Origin: Candidatus Cacconaster equi
GTDB taxonomy: Bacteria; Bacteroidota; Bacteroidia; Bacteroidales; UBA932
Assembly: GCA_018065895.1 (NCBI GenBank)
Contig: JAGHSK010000002.1
Span: 1-64,000, forward strand
Direction of reading: 5' to 3'
DNA length: 64,000 bases
In this document: positions 55,961 to 64,000 of the stretch, piece after piece
Numbering within the stretch: position 1 is the first letter of the stretch
Layout: every line of letters begins with the position of its first letter
Program-made: the position numbers and the translations under genes
Notes under the pieces: generated by a model
Database searches by the model: none
Seen by the model: only the letters and a program-made list of their open reading frames with translations
What the model was told of the DNA's origin: nothing

Positions 55961-56344
55961 TTACTTCTTAGATTTCTTCGGTCTCTTGGCTCCGTAGAGA
56001 GAACGGCTCTGAGTGCGTCCTTCTACACCAGCGGTATCCAAAGCTCCTCTAAGGATGTGGTAACGTACACCAGGAAGGTCCTTCACACGACCGCCACGAA
56101 CAAGCACGATGCTGTGTTCCTGAAGGTTGTGGCCCTCACCCGGGATGTATGCATTGACCTCTTTCTGATTGGTGAGTCTAACACGTGCAACTTTACGCAT
56201 TGCTGAGTTAGGCTTCTTAGGAGTGGTGGTGTAAACACGTACACAAACGCCACGTCTCTGAGGACAAGCATCCAACGCGCGAGACTTGCTCTTTTCTACG
56301 ATAACCTCGCGCCCTTTGCGAACTAATTGTTGAATTGTTGGCAT
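55961..56344 (-). CDS. rpsL: 30S ribosomal protein S12
   Basis: This 127-residue S12 sits in the decoding centre. [17 protein letters not shown] (with Lys43) and [13 protein letters not shown] (with Lys88) carry the wild-type lysines at the positions where streptomycin-resistance mutations arise, so no resistance mutation is visible there. It is the first gene of the str operon. Confidence 0.97.
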   Translation of the reverse strand: MPTIQQLVRKGREVIVEKSKSRALDACPQRRGVCVRVYTTTPKKPNSAMRKVARVRLTNQKEVNAYIPGEGHNLQEHSIVLVRGGRVKDLPGVRYHILRGALDTAGVEGRTQSRSLYGAKRPKKSKK

Positions 56345-56376
56345 AAATAGTTGTAAATCTTTTATTTATGTTTTTA

Positions 56377-56428
56377 CCTCCGCTTTTCGCGGGGATGCAA
56401 ATATAGGACATTTATTCCTAATTACCAA
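56377..56428 (-). promoter_or_regulatory. promoter and 5' hairpin of the str operon
   Basis: TTG (56428-56426), a 20-base spacer and TATATTTG (56405-56398) form the promoter. Four bases later the minus strand forms a small GC hairpin, CCGC-GAAAA-GCGG within 56394-56377. It would stand at the very 5' end of the mRNA, followed by a leader of about 30 AT-rich bases. Confidence 0.7.
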
Positions 56429-56447
56429 CAAGTTTTGAACAAATTTG

Positions 56448-57659
56448 CTATCTATGCTCGTTCGGCCACCATGACGGTTTATCCTTCGTCCCGCCCAAAA
56501 GCGTGCAGTCCAGGCACCTTGCCGGCAGCCAGTCAAACTGTTCCATTGCCACCGGGTCGGCCATTCCGCCCTCTTCATCGAAATGAGGCTGGAACGGAAG
56601 CCATCCTTCCAGATAATAGGCTCTCCATTCCGATTTCTGCACCAGGGTAGGTTCGGGCTGAGTGCCGCTCTCTTTCTTCTTCTCATAAAAACGGGTATCC
56701 GCCTGAGCGATGAAAATCCTGCACCTGCTTACAGTCGAAGCCCCCACGTATCCAAGCACCAATTCCGTGGAATCCTGTGCACAATGTATGTTTCCCCTGC
56801 ATTCAGACGGCTGAGGAGAGAAGAGTCCTCCCACGTCGTCCGAATTCTTGGACATGGAAGACCAGTATCTGTAGGCCTCTTCCGATATGGCCACCTGCGA
56901 TATCTGCGGAGAATAGAGATATGACACCCTCCTGTCGTGTTTGTCTATCGAATACAATTTGTGATTGACGAACTTTGTCTGAGAAAGTTCCGACAAGTCA
57001 CCCAGCATGACGTCAGAAACGGTGCCCACCTTCCAGCACCAGTTCGTATTCTCGCCATTTTCATACTCCAGCACCTTTCCCGGCCCATAATCCCTTTTCG
57101 AAGCCTGGTCGGGAACATAATAGAACGTTGCGTAGTAATCTGCACAATACTCCCAATTCTCGCTTGACATCCAGCGGTAGTATTTTTCGTCATTGTCGTT
57201 ATGCGACGTAACGTTTATCCACATTTCGCTCTTCGTCTGCGGGTCGATCGTGTATGTCACGCTGTCAATGACTCCTGCCTGATGAACTTCCACCCAGTCT
57301 GAATAATAGATCTTCCCGTCCATTTCCGGTATTGTAACGGAAAATCTGTATTTCTTCCCCGGCTTCATATTTCTGGTGTCGATGAGAAACTCTCCAAGGC
57401 TGCCTCTTGCCGAAGCCGAAGTTCCGTCGTCACACTCCACGCTGGCCGTACCTGTAAACCGGGATATGAAAACGTTCAGATCCTTCAGATTTCTGGATTC
57501 CGACACTCTGAAGTAAGAGTAATCCCCGATAAGAATGTCGCCTTCGACAACAACGAATTGGGAAGCATCTTCGACCTGAGGGTCAAAATCGTAAATGCAC
57601 GAAACGCAGGTCAACGCCGCTGCGAGCACAAATGATATTCCAAGCCTCTTCATAATCAT
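56448..57659 (-). CDS. DUF4249-like outer-membrane lipoprotein
   Basis: This 403-residue lipoprotein (lipobox Cys in ALTCVSCIYDFDP) has a beta-rich N-terminal part with FVVVEGDILIGDYSYFRVSES and RFSVTIPEMDGKIYYSDWVEV, as in DUF4249 proteins. Such proteins typically follow a TonB-dependent receptor gene, as here. The ATG at 57659 overlaps the upstream stop (ATGA). The second ATG, two codons later, is an equal choice. It is the last gene of the five-gene U32/receptor operon. A substrate-binding or receptor-plug role is inferred only. Confidence 0.8.
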   Translation of the reverse strand: MIMKRLGISFVLAAALTCVSCIYDFDPQVEDASQFVVVEGDILIGDYSYFRVSESRNLKDLNVFISRFTGTASVECDDGTSASARGSLGEFLIDTRNMKPGKKYRFSVTIPEMDGKIYYSDWVEVHQAGVIDSVTYTIDPQTKSEMWINVTSHNDNDEKYYRWMSSENWEYCADYYATFYYVPDQASKRDYGPGKVLEYENGENTNWCWKVGTVSDVMLGDLSELSQTKFVNHKLYSIDKHDRRVSYLYSPQISQVAISEEAYRYWSSMSKNSDDVGGLFSPQPSECRGNIHCAQDSTELVLGYVGASTVSRCRIFIAQADTRFYEKKKESGTQPEPTLVQKSEWRAYYLEGWLPFQPHFDEEGGMADPVAMEQFDWLPARCLDCTLLGGTKDKPSWWPNEHR

Positions 57660-59341
57660 TCAATGTCAAATGTAATTTTTTGGTACAATGGTTCCCCGTC
57701 GCCGGTCAAACCTTCCACCACCACGGAGAATCTTCCTTTGTACGACGGAGCCACATATTCCACCTCCACATCCGCTCCGGCGGGAAGTTCGGTGGACGGA
57801 TGCCAGTAAACAGTCTGCCGGTAATCCGGGTAATCCCCTCCACGCTCCAATCCACGGCAAGTGTATGCGGTAGGATATGAAACTCCCTGATAGTTCACCA
57901 CCCGGGCGCTATTGCTGAATTTCATTGAAGGGAGGTTTTTCTTATATGTAACGAAATTGACGATTCCGTCATACAGACGTGATCCGACGTAATAGGTATA
58001 CGGATAGATGTTCACTGTCTCCACAAGCAGCGGGTCATAATTGAGAATCGTCTCGTGATTGAATACGGGCACACCGTCAAGCATCATCAGCGAAGCTCCT
58101 TTTGCAAAGACGAAGCTCTTGTAATCATCTTCCGTCCTCACCTGAATGTCACGTTTCCCGTCATCGCTTCTTCTGACGCGAAGCTGGGAGATGAACTCCG
58201 TGATAACCTCCTGCATCGTTGGGAAACGGGTATAATCGTCCAGTTTGTACTGGATTGACTTGCTGTCGAAGAGCAGATTGTCACGGATTGGAAGAAATTC
58301 GTAGAGAGTGTCGGCGGCAAAGCGTTTTTCAATCTGCATGGCTGCACCTCTGGCAAGAAGGGCGTCAGCAATGGACGGCGCCATCACGAGCGCCGCAGGG
58401 GCAGCGATATCCTTCGCCACAAACGGGGATTCCAGTTCCAGATGAACCGACATTGTGGAATCTATCCCCTCTATCTCTGTAATGAGTTCCTTATCGGAAT
58501 AGATATTTCCGGTTATGAAGCGCACTTCACCGCTCTCCTGTATGGAGGCGGAGTATATGTCAGACTTGTTGCCGGGAGCAGAGATGAACGCATACTTTCC
58601 GATAAGCTGCGGAATCAGCTCCGGTTTGAATCCCACGATACGCGCATCAATGATCTCCCCCTCGTAATCAGGCACCTTCCTATCCACGAACTGCACTGAA
58701 ACCGGTTTCCTGATGATGTCCGCAAAGTCACACACATTGCCGCTCTGCGCCCCCGCTATTCCGTCTTCATGGAAAACGGAGACACTCACCGAAGCATCCT
58801 TTCCTGTAAGATTCCGTATCTTCAGCTTGTCGCCGGCGGTTATTTCAACACCCCTGGAAGTCGAAGGGGCAGTTGCAGAAAGCCTGCGTCCGTACTCCTG
58901 ATCGTCAACCACCTCCACTCCGTTCTTCACTCTCTCCTTGGAGAAGACATTGAACACGGATATGATTTTCGGAACGGAACATTCAAAATTGTAGTTCTCC
59001 TCATTTTCATTCTGGGCGGTATAGGCAACAAGCTTGTAGTTGCCCGTAGGCAGGGTAAGAGGAAGTGTGAAAGATCCCGCGCCGCGCCCGTCAACAAGGG
59101 CGATCTTCGCTCCCTGCACCATCCCCTCCGGAGAGTGCAGCTCCACATACACGACGCTGCTCAGTTTTGAACTGCAGTTGTTGCCGAGATCCCGACAGAA
59201 GGCGGAGCACCATACCACGTCACCCGCCACATAAACGCTCTTGTCCGTTGAGACATACGTTCTTTCTACAACCCTGCCTGAAGCATGCGCGCTGCAGGCC
59301 AGCAGAACCGAAAGGCTTATACTCAGTAATATTCTTTTCAT
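57656..59341 (-). CDS. exported MG2-like protein of the receptor operon
   Basis: This 561-residue protein has a signal peptide (ending AHASG). VVERTYVSTDKSVYVAGDVVWCSAFCRD and FTLPLTLPTGNYKLVAYTAQ mark an MG2-type beta domain. Near residues 430-480, LMMLDGVPVFN and TVNIYPYTYYVGSRLYDGIVNFVTYK form a plug-like segment without a barrel. The C-terminus (RFSVVVEGLTGDGEPLY) matches the end of the 841-residue relative at 6465-8990. The start is ATG 59341; an earlier frame opening would overlap the receptor gene. Confidence 0.75.
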   Translation of the reverse strand: MKRILLSISLSVLLACSAHASGRVVERTYVSTDKSVYVAGDVVWCSAFCRDLGNNCSSKLSSVVYVELHSPEGMVQGAKIALVDGRGAGSFTLPLTLPTGNYKLVAYTAQNENEENYNFECSVPKIISVFNVFSKERVKNGVEVVDDQEYGRRLSATAPSTSRGVEITAGDKLKIRNLTGKDASVSVSVFHEDGIAGAQSGNVCDFADIIRKPVSVQFVDRKVPDYEGEIIDARIVGFKPELIPQLIGKYAFISAPGNKSDIYSASIQESGEVRFITGNIYSDKELITEIEGIDSTMSVHLELESPFVAKDIAAPAALVMAPSIADALLARGAAMQIEKRFAADTLYEFLPIRDNLLFDSKSIQYKLDDYTRFPTMQEVITEFISQLRVRRSDDGKRDIQVRTEDDYKSFVFAKGASLMMLDGVPVFNHETILNYDPLLVETVNIYPYTYYVGSRLYDGIVNFVTYKKNLPSMKFSNSARVVNYQGVSYPTAYTCRGLERGGDYPDYRQTVYWHPSTELPAGADVEVEYVAPSYKGRFSVVVEGLTGDGEPLYQKITFDIE

Positions 59342-59357
59342 CTTTCCACCCTCCGAC

Positions 59358-62030
59358 TTAGAATTTGAGATTGAAATTGACATATGGAATCTGTGTGGCG
59401 AAAACGCTCAACATATGGCCGGAAATAGCCGCACCTCCATTGGTTGTGAAGAATACGGAATACGGATTCTTGCGTCCGGTCACATTGTAGCACCCGATCG
59501 TGAAAGAGAGATGGGTCAGCTGCTTAAGATAATGTCCCGGCTCGATGATTATGGCCAGGTCAAGCCTCATATAGTCAGGAATACGGTAGCTGTTCCTGTC
59601 GGAATAAACGAGTCTTGTGCCTCCCGCATACTGGTACTTTCCCACAGGAAGGGTGACAGGACGTCCCGTAGAATAATCGAAATTCACGGAAAGACTGTAA
59701 CGGTGGGTGAACTTGTAATTACCGACCACCTTTATATCGTGAGGCTTGTCATAAGGGGCGCTGTACCACTGCCCGTTGTTGATTACCTCCTTCGCATTCG
59801 GATCGGACTGTCTTAGCATTGAACGCGAATAGGTGTAGGATATCCATCCGTTCAGTTTGCCGATATTTTTCTTTATCATAAGCTCGACTCCGTATGCACG
59901 GTTCTGTGTCTCGAAGAGGTCATCCGCAAGATTTTCGTTCATTACCAGCACAGCTCCGCTCTTGTAGTCGATATAGTGGTCGACCTTCTTGTAATATCCC
60001 TCAAGAGAAAGGTCAACCGTATTGTCGAGGAATGTCCAGTATAGCCCCATTGCGGCCTGCCAGCCCGTCTGCGGACGGATTTTGTCGCTGGAAAGCGTCC
60101 ACGTGTCAGTAGGAGAGATGTTGACGCTGTTGGAGATCATATGGATGTACTGGCGCATCGTGTTGAAGCCGGCCTTCCAGGAGAAATTGTCCGTGAAGGA
60201 ATATTTTCCGGAGAGGCGGAATTCAGGCCCTCCGTAGCTCTTCTTCTGCTTTCCGTCTGTCGGAACGAATTGCGAATATCTGATTCCTGCATCAAACGAA
60301 AGTTTGTCCGTTATCCGCCACGTATCGCTTACGTATGCGGCAAGTTCCGCGGCTGTCTGCCTGTCGAGGTAACGTGCCTTTACAAGGGATGAATCGCCGA
60401 ACGGCTCATATGAGCCCGGATTCAGGTCATACCATATACCGCTGGCTCCATACGTGAGGGTATGGTTTTCCGAGAGCATCGACTTGAATACAAGTTTGCC
60501 GGAATACTGCCGGATTCTGCTTGAAAGCTGATAGGCTTCCGCAGGATTGAACGTGTCCCCCGCCTTGTAGTTGTACTGGTCGAATCCCACCGTCGCCGTC
60601 ATCGAGTGGTTGTCGCTGAAGTTGCTGTTCCACTTGAGCGATCCGTTGATGTTGTTGTACCTGTAGGTGGTATCCTTGCTGAAACTGAATTTGTCACGTG
60701 AGAAATATCCGTACGCGTGCAGGGTGTTCCTGTCATTTACCTTATGGCTCAATCCGAGATTGACGTCCTGGAAAGAAGATGAGCCTCCCGAGAACCCGCT
60801 GGATGCAGGCAGGAGCTTGAGTATCCAGTTGGAATAGGTTGTCCTGGCGCCGAGAATGAATGTAGTGCGGTCCTTTACGATAGGTCCTTCGAGTTCCAGT
60901 CTGCTCGTAAGCAGTCCGAGCCCCACTGAACCCTTCACCTTCCGGCTGTTGCCGTCTCTCGTCTTAACCTCGAGGACAGATGAGATTCTTCCTCCGTACT
61001 CTGCAGGAATGGAGCTTTTATAGAGCTGGACGTCGCTCAGAACGTCGGTGTTGAAACTTGACAGGATACCGAACATATGGCTCGGATTGTAGATGGTTCC
61101 GTCGTTGAAGAGAATCAGGTTCTGGTCAACCGAACCTCCTCGTACATTGAATCCGGTTGCCGCTTCGCCCACAGACTTTACTCCAGGCAGTGTCATCACG
61201 ACTTTCAATGCATCGGACTCTCCGAAAACGGCCGGAACGTTCTTGATTGCATTTACTCTCACCTTCTCAATGCCCATCTGCGTCACGCGATGCTGAGCCT
61301 TGCTCTCAGAGGTGATGACGGCACCGGTGAGGGAGAATACCTTCTCCTTCATCATCACGTCAAGATTTCCGTCGTCATACACCTCGACGTGGAGCTTCAT
61401 GTCCTCGAGCGAATATCCGCTGAAACCCAACTCCCCGAAGCCCGTAGGCATCATTATTTTGTAATATCCGTCCGCATCGGTCTGAGCGTAGGCGGAACCG
61501 TTGTTGTCATATACGGCCACACCCACGAGAGGCTCTCCGGAAAGAACGTCCCTGACGTGGCCCCTTATCATAGCCTTCGCCTTGCTTACCGGACCTTTCT
61601 CTCCTATCTCGTAAATCTTGTTCTGGAATGTGGCAATGTTCTTCTCACTCTCGAGATATCGGGCCATCTCCTGGGAAATGCCTGCATTTTCCTGCTGGTC
61701 CGCCAGGAAATAGCCGGCAGGGAGTTCCGTCGAGAATCCGAGATTTCTCAATATGAAGTATTTGCCATCGTATTCCGTAACGGAATAGCTGTTGGCCTTA
61801 AGCTCCTTGAAAGCCTCCGAAAGGAAGTCTTCGCGGGAAGCGCGGACTGTATAGACGCGTTTGTCGGAGGTATCCTTCACGAAGAAAATACCGGGGTTGA
61901 CCTCCTTTTTAATGAAGTCCACAAGCTGCTGAGCGTCAAGTTTGGAAACATACAGCTGGCTTCCGTCGTTCTGGGCCCGGAGTTGAACGGCTCCAAGCAC
62001 CGCCACCATCAGTAAAATGAACTTTTTCAT
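59358..62030 (-). CDS. TonB-dependent receptor with N-terminal STN-like domain
   Basis: The 890-residue receptor has a signal peptide (ending RAQ) and an STN-like domain (about 25-95, LYVSKLDAQQLVDFIKKEV). A carboxypeptidase-regulatory-like domain follows (MIRGHVRDVLSGEPLVGVAVYD). The plug has FNVRGGSVDQNLILFNDGTIYNPSHMFG and AEYGGRISSVLEVKTRDG. The barrel ends in VNFNLKF. It is not a SusC type. STN domains can signal to anti-sigma factors, but no sigma/anti-sigma pair is present here. It is coupled to its upstream neighbour by TAGATG. Confidence 0.9.
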   Translation of the reverse strand: MKKFILLMVAVLGAVQLRAQNDGSQLYVSKLDAQQLVDFIKKEVNPGIFFVKDTSDKRVYTVRASREDFLSEAFKELKANSYSVTEYDGKYFILRNLGFSTELPAGYFLADQQENAGISQEMARYLESEKNIATFQNKIYEIGEKGPVSKAKAMIRGHVRDVLSGEPLVGVAVYDNNGSAYAQTDADGYYKIMMPTGFGELGFSGYSLEDMKLHVEVYDDGNLDVMMKEKVFSLTGAVITSESKAQHRVTQMGIEKVRVNAIKNVPAVFGESDALKVVMTLPGVKSVGEAATGFNVRGGSVDQNLILFNDGTIYNPSHMFGILSSFNTDVLSDVQLYKSSIPAEYGGRISSVLEVKTRDGNSRKVKGSVGLGLLTSRLELEGPIVKDRTTFILGARTTYSNWILKLLPASSGFSGGSSSFQDVNLGLSHKVNDRNTLHAYGYFSRDKFSFSKDTTYRYNNINGSLKWNSNFSDNHSMTATVGFDQYNYKAGDTFNPAEAYQLSSRIRQYSGKLVFKSMLSENHTLTYGASGIWYDLNPGSYEPFGDSSLVKARYLDRQTAAELAAYVSDTWRITDKLSFDAGIRYSQFVPTDGKQKKSYGGPEFRLSGKYSFTDNFSWKAGFNTMRQYIHMISNSVNISPTDTWTLSSDKIRPQTGWQAAMGLYWTFLDNTVDLSLEGYYKKVDHYIDYKSGAVLVMNENLADDLFETQNRAYGVELMIKKNIGKLNGWISYTYSRSMLRQSDPNAKEVINNGQWYSAPYDKPHDIKVVGNYKFTHRYSLSVNFDYSTGRPVTLPVGKYQYAGGTRLVYSDRNSYRIPDYMRLDLAIIIEPGHYLKQLTHLSFTIGCYNVTGRKNPYSVFFTTNGGAAISGHMLSVFATQIPYVNFNLKF

Positions 62031-62756
62031 CTACTTTTCCTCCATATACTCAAGTACCTCAACGGCTAAAGTTTCAAAACTCATGGAGCCGTACCTGTCG
62101 ATTGAGGACAAATGCTTTCTGATATCCTTGCTATACTTCTTGAACACCTTCAGCAAGGCATTCTTATTCTTGATTTTAATCAGAGCATCACTGTCCCCTG
62201 TCATAACGTAATAGGACTTCCTTTCGACGAATATATCGAAAACTCCCGGTTTCAGATTGCCCTGATAGCCGGCGGATTCCCACAATCTTCCATCAACGTC
62301 ACGTTCAAGAGCTTTGTCTATCCGGAAAAACAACTTCGACTTGCCGTCATACATAAGCTGGAAATACCCCTGAGGAGCATCCTCATAGCCCATTGCCTGA
62401 AGATTCACAAACTTTCTTCCCTCTATTTCGAACCACTTCACGTAATTGCGGCTGAGAAGGATGTTCGTGATTCCGTTAGGATCACGTACAAGCAGCTCCT
62501 GATTGAATGCGTCGATGTTCAGAAGCACGTTTTCATACAATTTGCTGTTGTAATAGAGAGTGCCGCTTCTGAATTGTGGCGTGTACCAGAAATGCGTGCC
62601 ATTATGAGGCAAAGGGAACTCCATACCATGCCTGCCTCTGAGAAGGAGCATACTTGCTCCATTGTTTGCGGCGTACATCTTGTAGTCCTCGCTCTGCTGC
62701 GCACCCAGACACAGCGGGAAGAGCAGCAGCAAGGCCGCAAAAAACGTTCTTTTCAT
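62031..62756 (-). CDS. exported protein of unknown function in the receptor operon
   Basis: This 241-residue protein has a signal peptide (ending CLGAQ). A predicted alpha/beta part with NILLSRNYVKWFEIEGRKFVN and KLFFRIDKALERDVDGRLW follows, and the C-terminus is basic and helical. The start lies in the base after the stop of the U32 gene, and its own stop is followed at once by the receptor start (TAGATG on both sides). I do not recognise the family. Its place suggests that it works with the receptor in the periplasm. Confidence 0.7.
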   Translation of the reverse strand: MKRTFFAALLLLFPLCLGAQQSEDYKMYAANNGASMLLLRGRHGMEFPLPHNGTHFWYTPQFRSGTLYYNSKLYENVLLNIDAFNQELLVRDPNGITNILLSRNYVKWFEIEGRKFVNLQAMGYEDAPQGYFQLMYDGKSKLFFRIDKALERDVDGRLWESAGYQGNLKPGVFDIFVERKSYYVMTGDSDALIKIKNKNALLKVFKKYSKDIRKHLSSIDRYGSMSFETLAVEVLEYMEEK

Positions 62757-63989
62757 CTATGAGAATAAATAAATTTTATCACTCCGTCTCAACCTTTCCG
62801 ACACAGGAATCGAGCAGTACTCGCCTTTCTTTGCCTCCTCCACATTCTTCAGATCGACTCGGATCTCCTTCACCTCGTACTCGATCACACCTGTCGTAGG
62901 TCCGCAGATGAGCAGCTGGTCGCCAATCCTGAAACTGCCGCTTTCCACAAGCACCTCAGCAACATTCAGCTTGCCGAAATAGTTAGTTACACGTCCTACG
63001 TATGTTTTGGTTTTGGTTGCCTTGTTTCCATAGACCTCGCTCCATTCTCCAAGCCGCGCCCCCTGATAATACCCGTCCCAGAACCCGCGGTTGAATACGG
63101 TGGAAAGCTTCTCCTTCAACTGCGACGCCAGGTGCGGAGTATAGCGGTTCTCCAGGACGGCATCCGCCGCATCACGATAGGCACGGGTGACCGTCTTGAC
63201 ATATTCACTGCTGCGGGCCCTTCCCTCTATCTTGAAGACTGATACGCCGACATCTATGATTTTGTCCATGAACTCAATCGTGCACAGATCCTTCGGCGAC
63301 ATTATGTATTTGTTGTCTATCATAAGCTGGTTCCCGGTCTCCAGGTCCGTCACTTGATAACCACGACGGCATATCTGGTAGCAGGCTCCCCTGTTGGCTG
63401 AAGCGCCGTATTCGTGGAGGGAGAGATAGCACTTTCCTGAAATGGCCATGCAGAGTGCTCCGTGGCAGAACATCTCTATCTCCAGAGGACGCCCTGAAGG
63501 GCCGCAGATGTTCTCCTGGTCGATCACTCTCTTTATCTCCTTGACCTGGGAGAGATTCAGCTCGCGAGCAAGCACAATCACATCGGCGAACTGGCTGTAG
63601 AAACGCAGGGATTCGTGATTTGAGATGCTCAGCTGTGTGGAGATATGCACCTCCATCCCGATGGAACGGGCATATGCTATGGCGGCCATATCGGAGGCTA
63701 TTACAGCCGAAACACCGGCAGCCTTCGCTGAGCGCAGCGCCTCCCTCATAGGTTCCAGATCATCGTCATACAAGACGATATTCAGGGTGAGATATGACTT
63801 CACCCCGTGTTCCCTGCAAATTTCACATACCCTAGCAAGGTCCTCAGGTGCAAAGTTGTTTGCAGAGTGAGACCGCATGTTCAACTGCCCGACCCCAAAA
63901 TATACGGAATCGGCACCACCCTGGATTGCTGCGGCAAGACACTCGAAGTTCCCCGCAGGGGCCATTATCTCCAATTTGTTATTTTTCAC
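62757..63989 (-). CDS. peptidase U32 family protein
   Basis: This 410-residue protein matches the U32/collagenase-like family: IMAPAGNFECLAAAIQGGADSVYFG at the N-terminus, IEMFCHGALCMAISGKCYLS in the middle (family cysteines) and SPKDLCTIEFMDKIIDVGV with FKIEGRARS. Relatives (RlhA, UbiU/V, TrhP) act in hydroxylation of RNA or quinones rather than as proteases. GTG at 63989 is the start; an in-frame TGA lies three codons upstream, so the gene is complete. It is the first gene of the operon, but no promoter is visible in the 11 bases left. Confidence 0.9.
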   Translation of the reverse strand: MKNNKLEIMAPAGNFECLAAAIQGGADSVYFGVGQLNMRSHSANNFAPEDLARVCEICREHGVKSYLTLNIVLYDDDLEPMREALRSAKAAGVSAVIASDMAAIAYARSIGMEVHISTQLSISNHESLRFYSQFADVIVLARELNLSQVKEIKRVIDQENICGPSGRPLEIEMFCHGALCMAISGKCYLSLHEYGASANRGACYQICRRGYQVTDLETGNQLMIDNKYIMSPKDLCTIEFMDKIIDVGVSVFKIEGRARSSEYVKTVTRAYRDAADAVLENRYTPHLASQLKEKLSTVFNRGFWDGYYQGARLGEWSEVYGNKATKTKTYVGRVTNYFGKLNVAEVLVESGSFRIGDQLLICGPTTGVIEYEVKEIRVDLKNVEEAKKGEYCSIPVSERLRRSDKIYLFS

Positions 63990-64000
63990 GGTATATCAGT

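Overview
The window looks like a chromosomal segment of a Bacteroidales (Bacteroidota) bacterium. The evidence is two SusC/SusD pairs, an Oar-type receptor, BACON, DUF4249 and DUF4251-like proteins, the gene order rplM-rpsI-rpsB-tsf, lpxK (so a Gram-negative envelope), and many promoters of the Bacteroidota type (TTTG or TTG, about 20 bases, then TAnnTTTG). No phage, integrase, transposase or CRISPR array is visible. The species cannot be named from the sequence.

Layout. 1-6.5 kb: kbl (start codon cut by the left edge), the operon rplM-rpsI-rpsB-tsf on the minus strand, then dusB-lpxK. 6.5-22.6 kb: a nutrient-uptake and surface-protein region with a large exported MG2-like protein, a SusD remnant, a secreted alpha/beta-hydrolase-like protein, and two divergent SusC/SusD systems that share one AT-rich promoter region. 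The right-hand system carries a third surface lipoprotein. 22.6-31.6 kb: an internally deleted zinc metallopeptidase gene, a MarR regulator, an Oar-like receptor, yraN, manC, pheS, a Dcp-type peptidase and tRNA-Gly. 31.8-37.6 kb: housekeeping genes metK, mutS2, cdaA, a YhbP-like gene and comF. 37.6-46.9 kb: BACON lipoproteins, a C69 dipeptidase, a dsbD pseudogene, the operon BASS transporter-acyltransferase-outer membrane barrel, and an endonuclease-like plus HAD pair. 46.9-48.5 kb: a compact operon of an HprK-like kinase, an S24/S26 peptidase and a PqqD-like protein. 48.6-50.7 kb: an arginine regulon (argR, a GNAT acetyltransferase, ornithine carbamoyltransferase) with clear ARG boxes. 50.7-52.9 kb: an M15 peptidase, a Tat-exported GH20-like protein, a palindromic non-coding element and a CAT-anticodon tRNA. 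53.0-56.4 kb: the str operon rpsL-rpsG-fusA-rpsJ. 56.4-64.0 kb: one tightly coupled minus-strand operon of a U32 peptidase, an exported protein, a TonB-dependent receptor, an MG2-like protein and a DUF4249 lipoprotein.

How the genes fit together. The TonB-dependent receptors and their lipoproteins suggest uptake of oligomers or peptides; several exported peptidases (M3, C69, M15) are also present. No ordinary polysaccharide-degrading enzyme set lies beside the SusCD pairs. The least-explained system is the HprK-like/S24-S26/PqqD operon, which resembles the accessory genes of phosphorylated lasso-type peptides but has no visible precursor or cyclase. A second theme is gene decay: one clear metallopeptidase remnant, one clear dsbD pseudogene and one probable SusD remnant each keep a 5' and a 3' end but have lost the middle. 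This could be real reductive evolution or an assembly artefact. All homology statements are from recognition by eye; no search was run.
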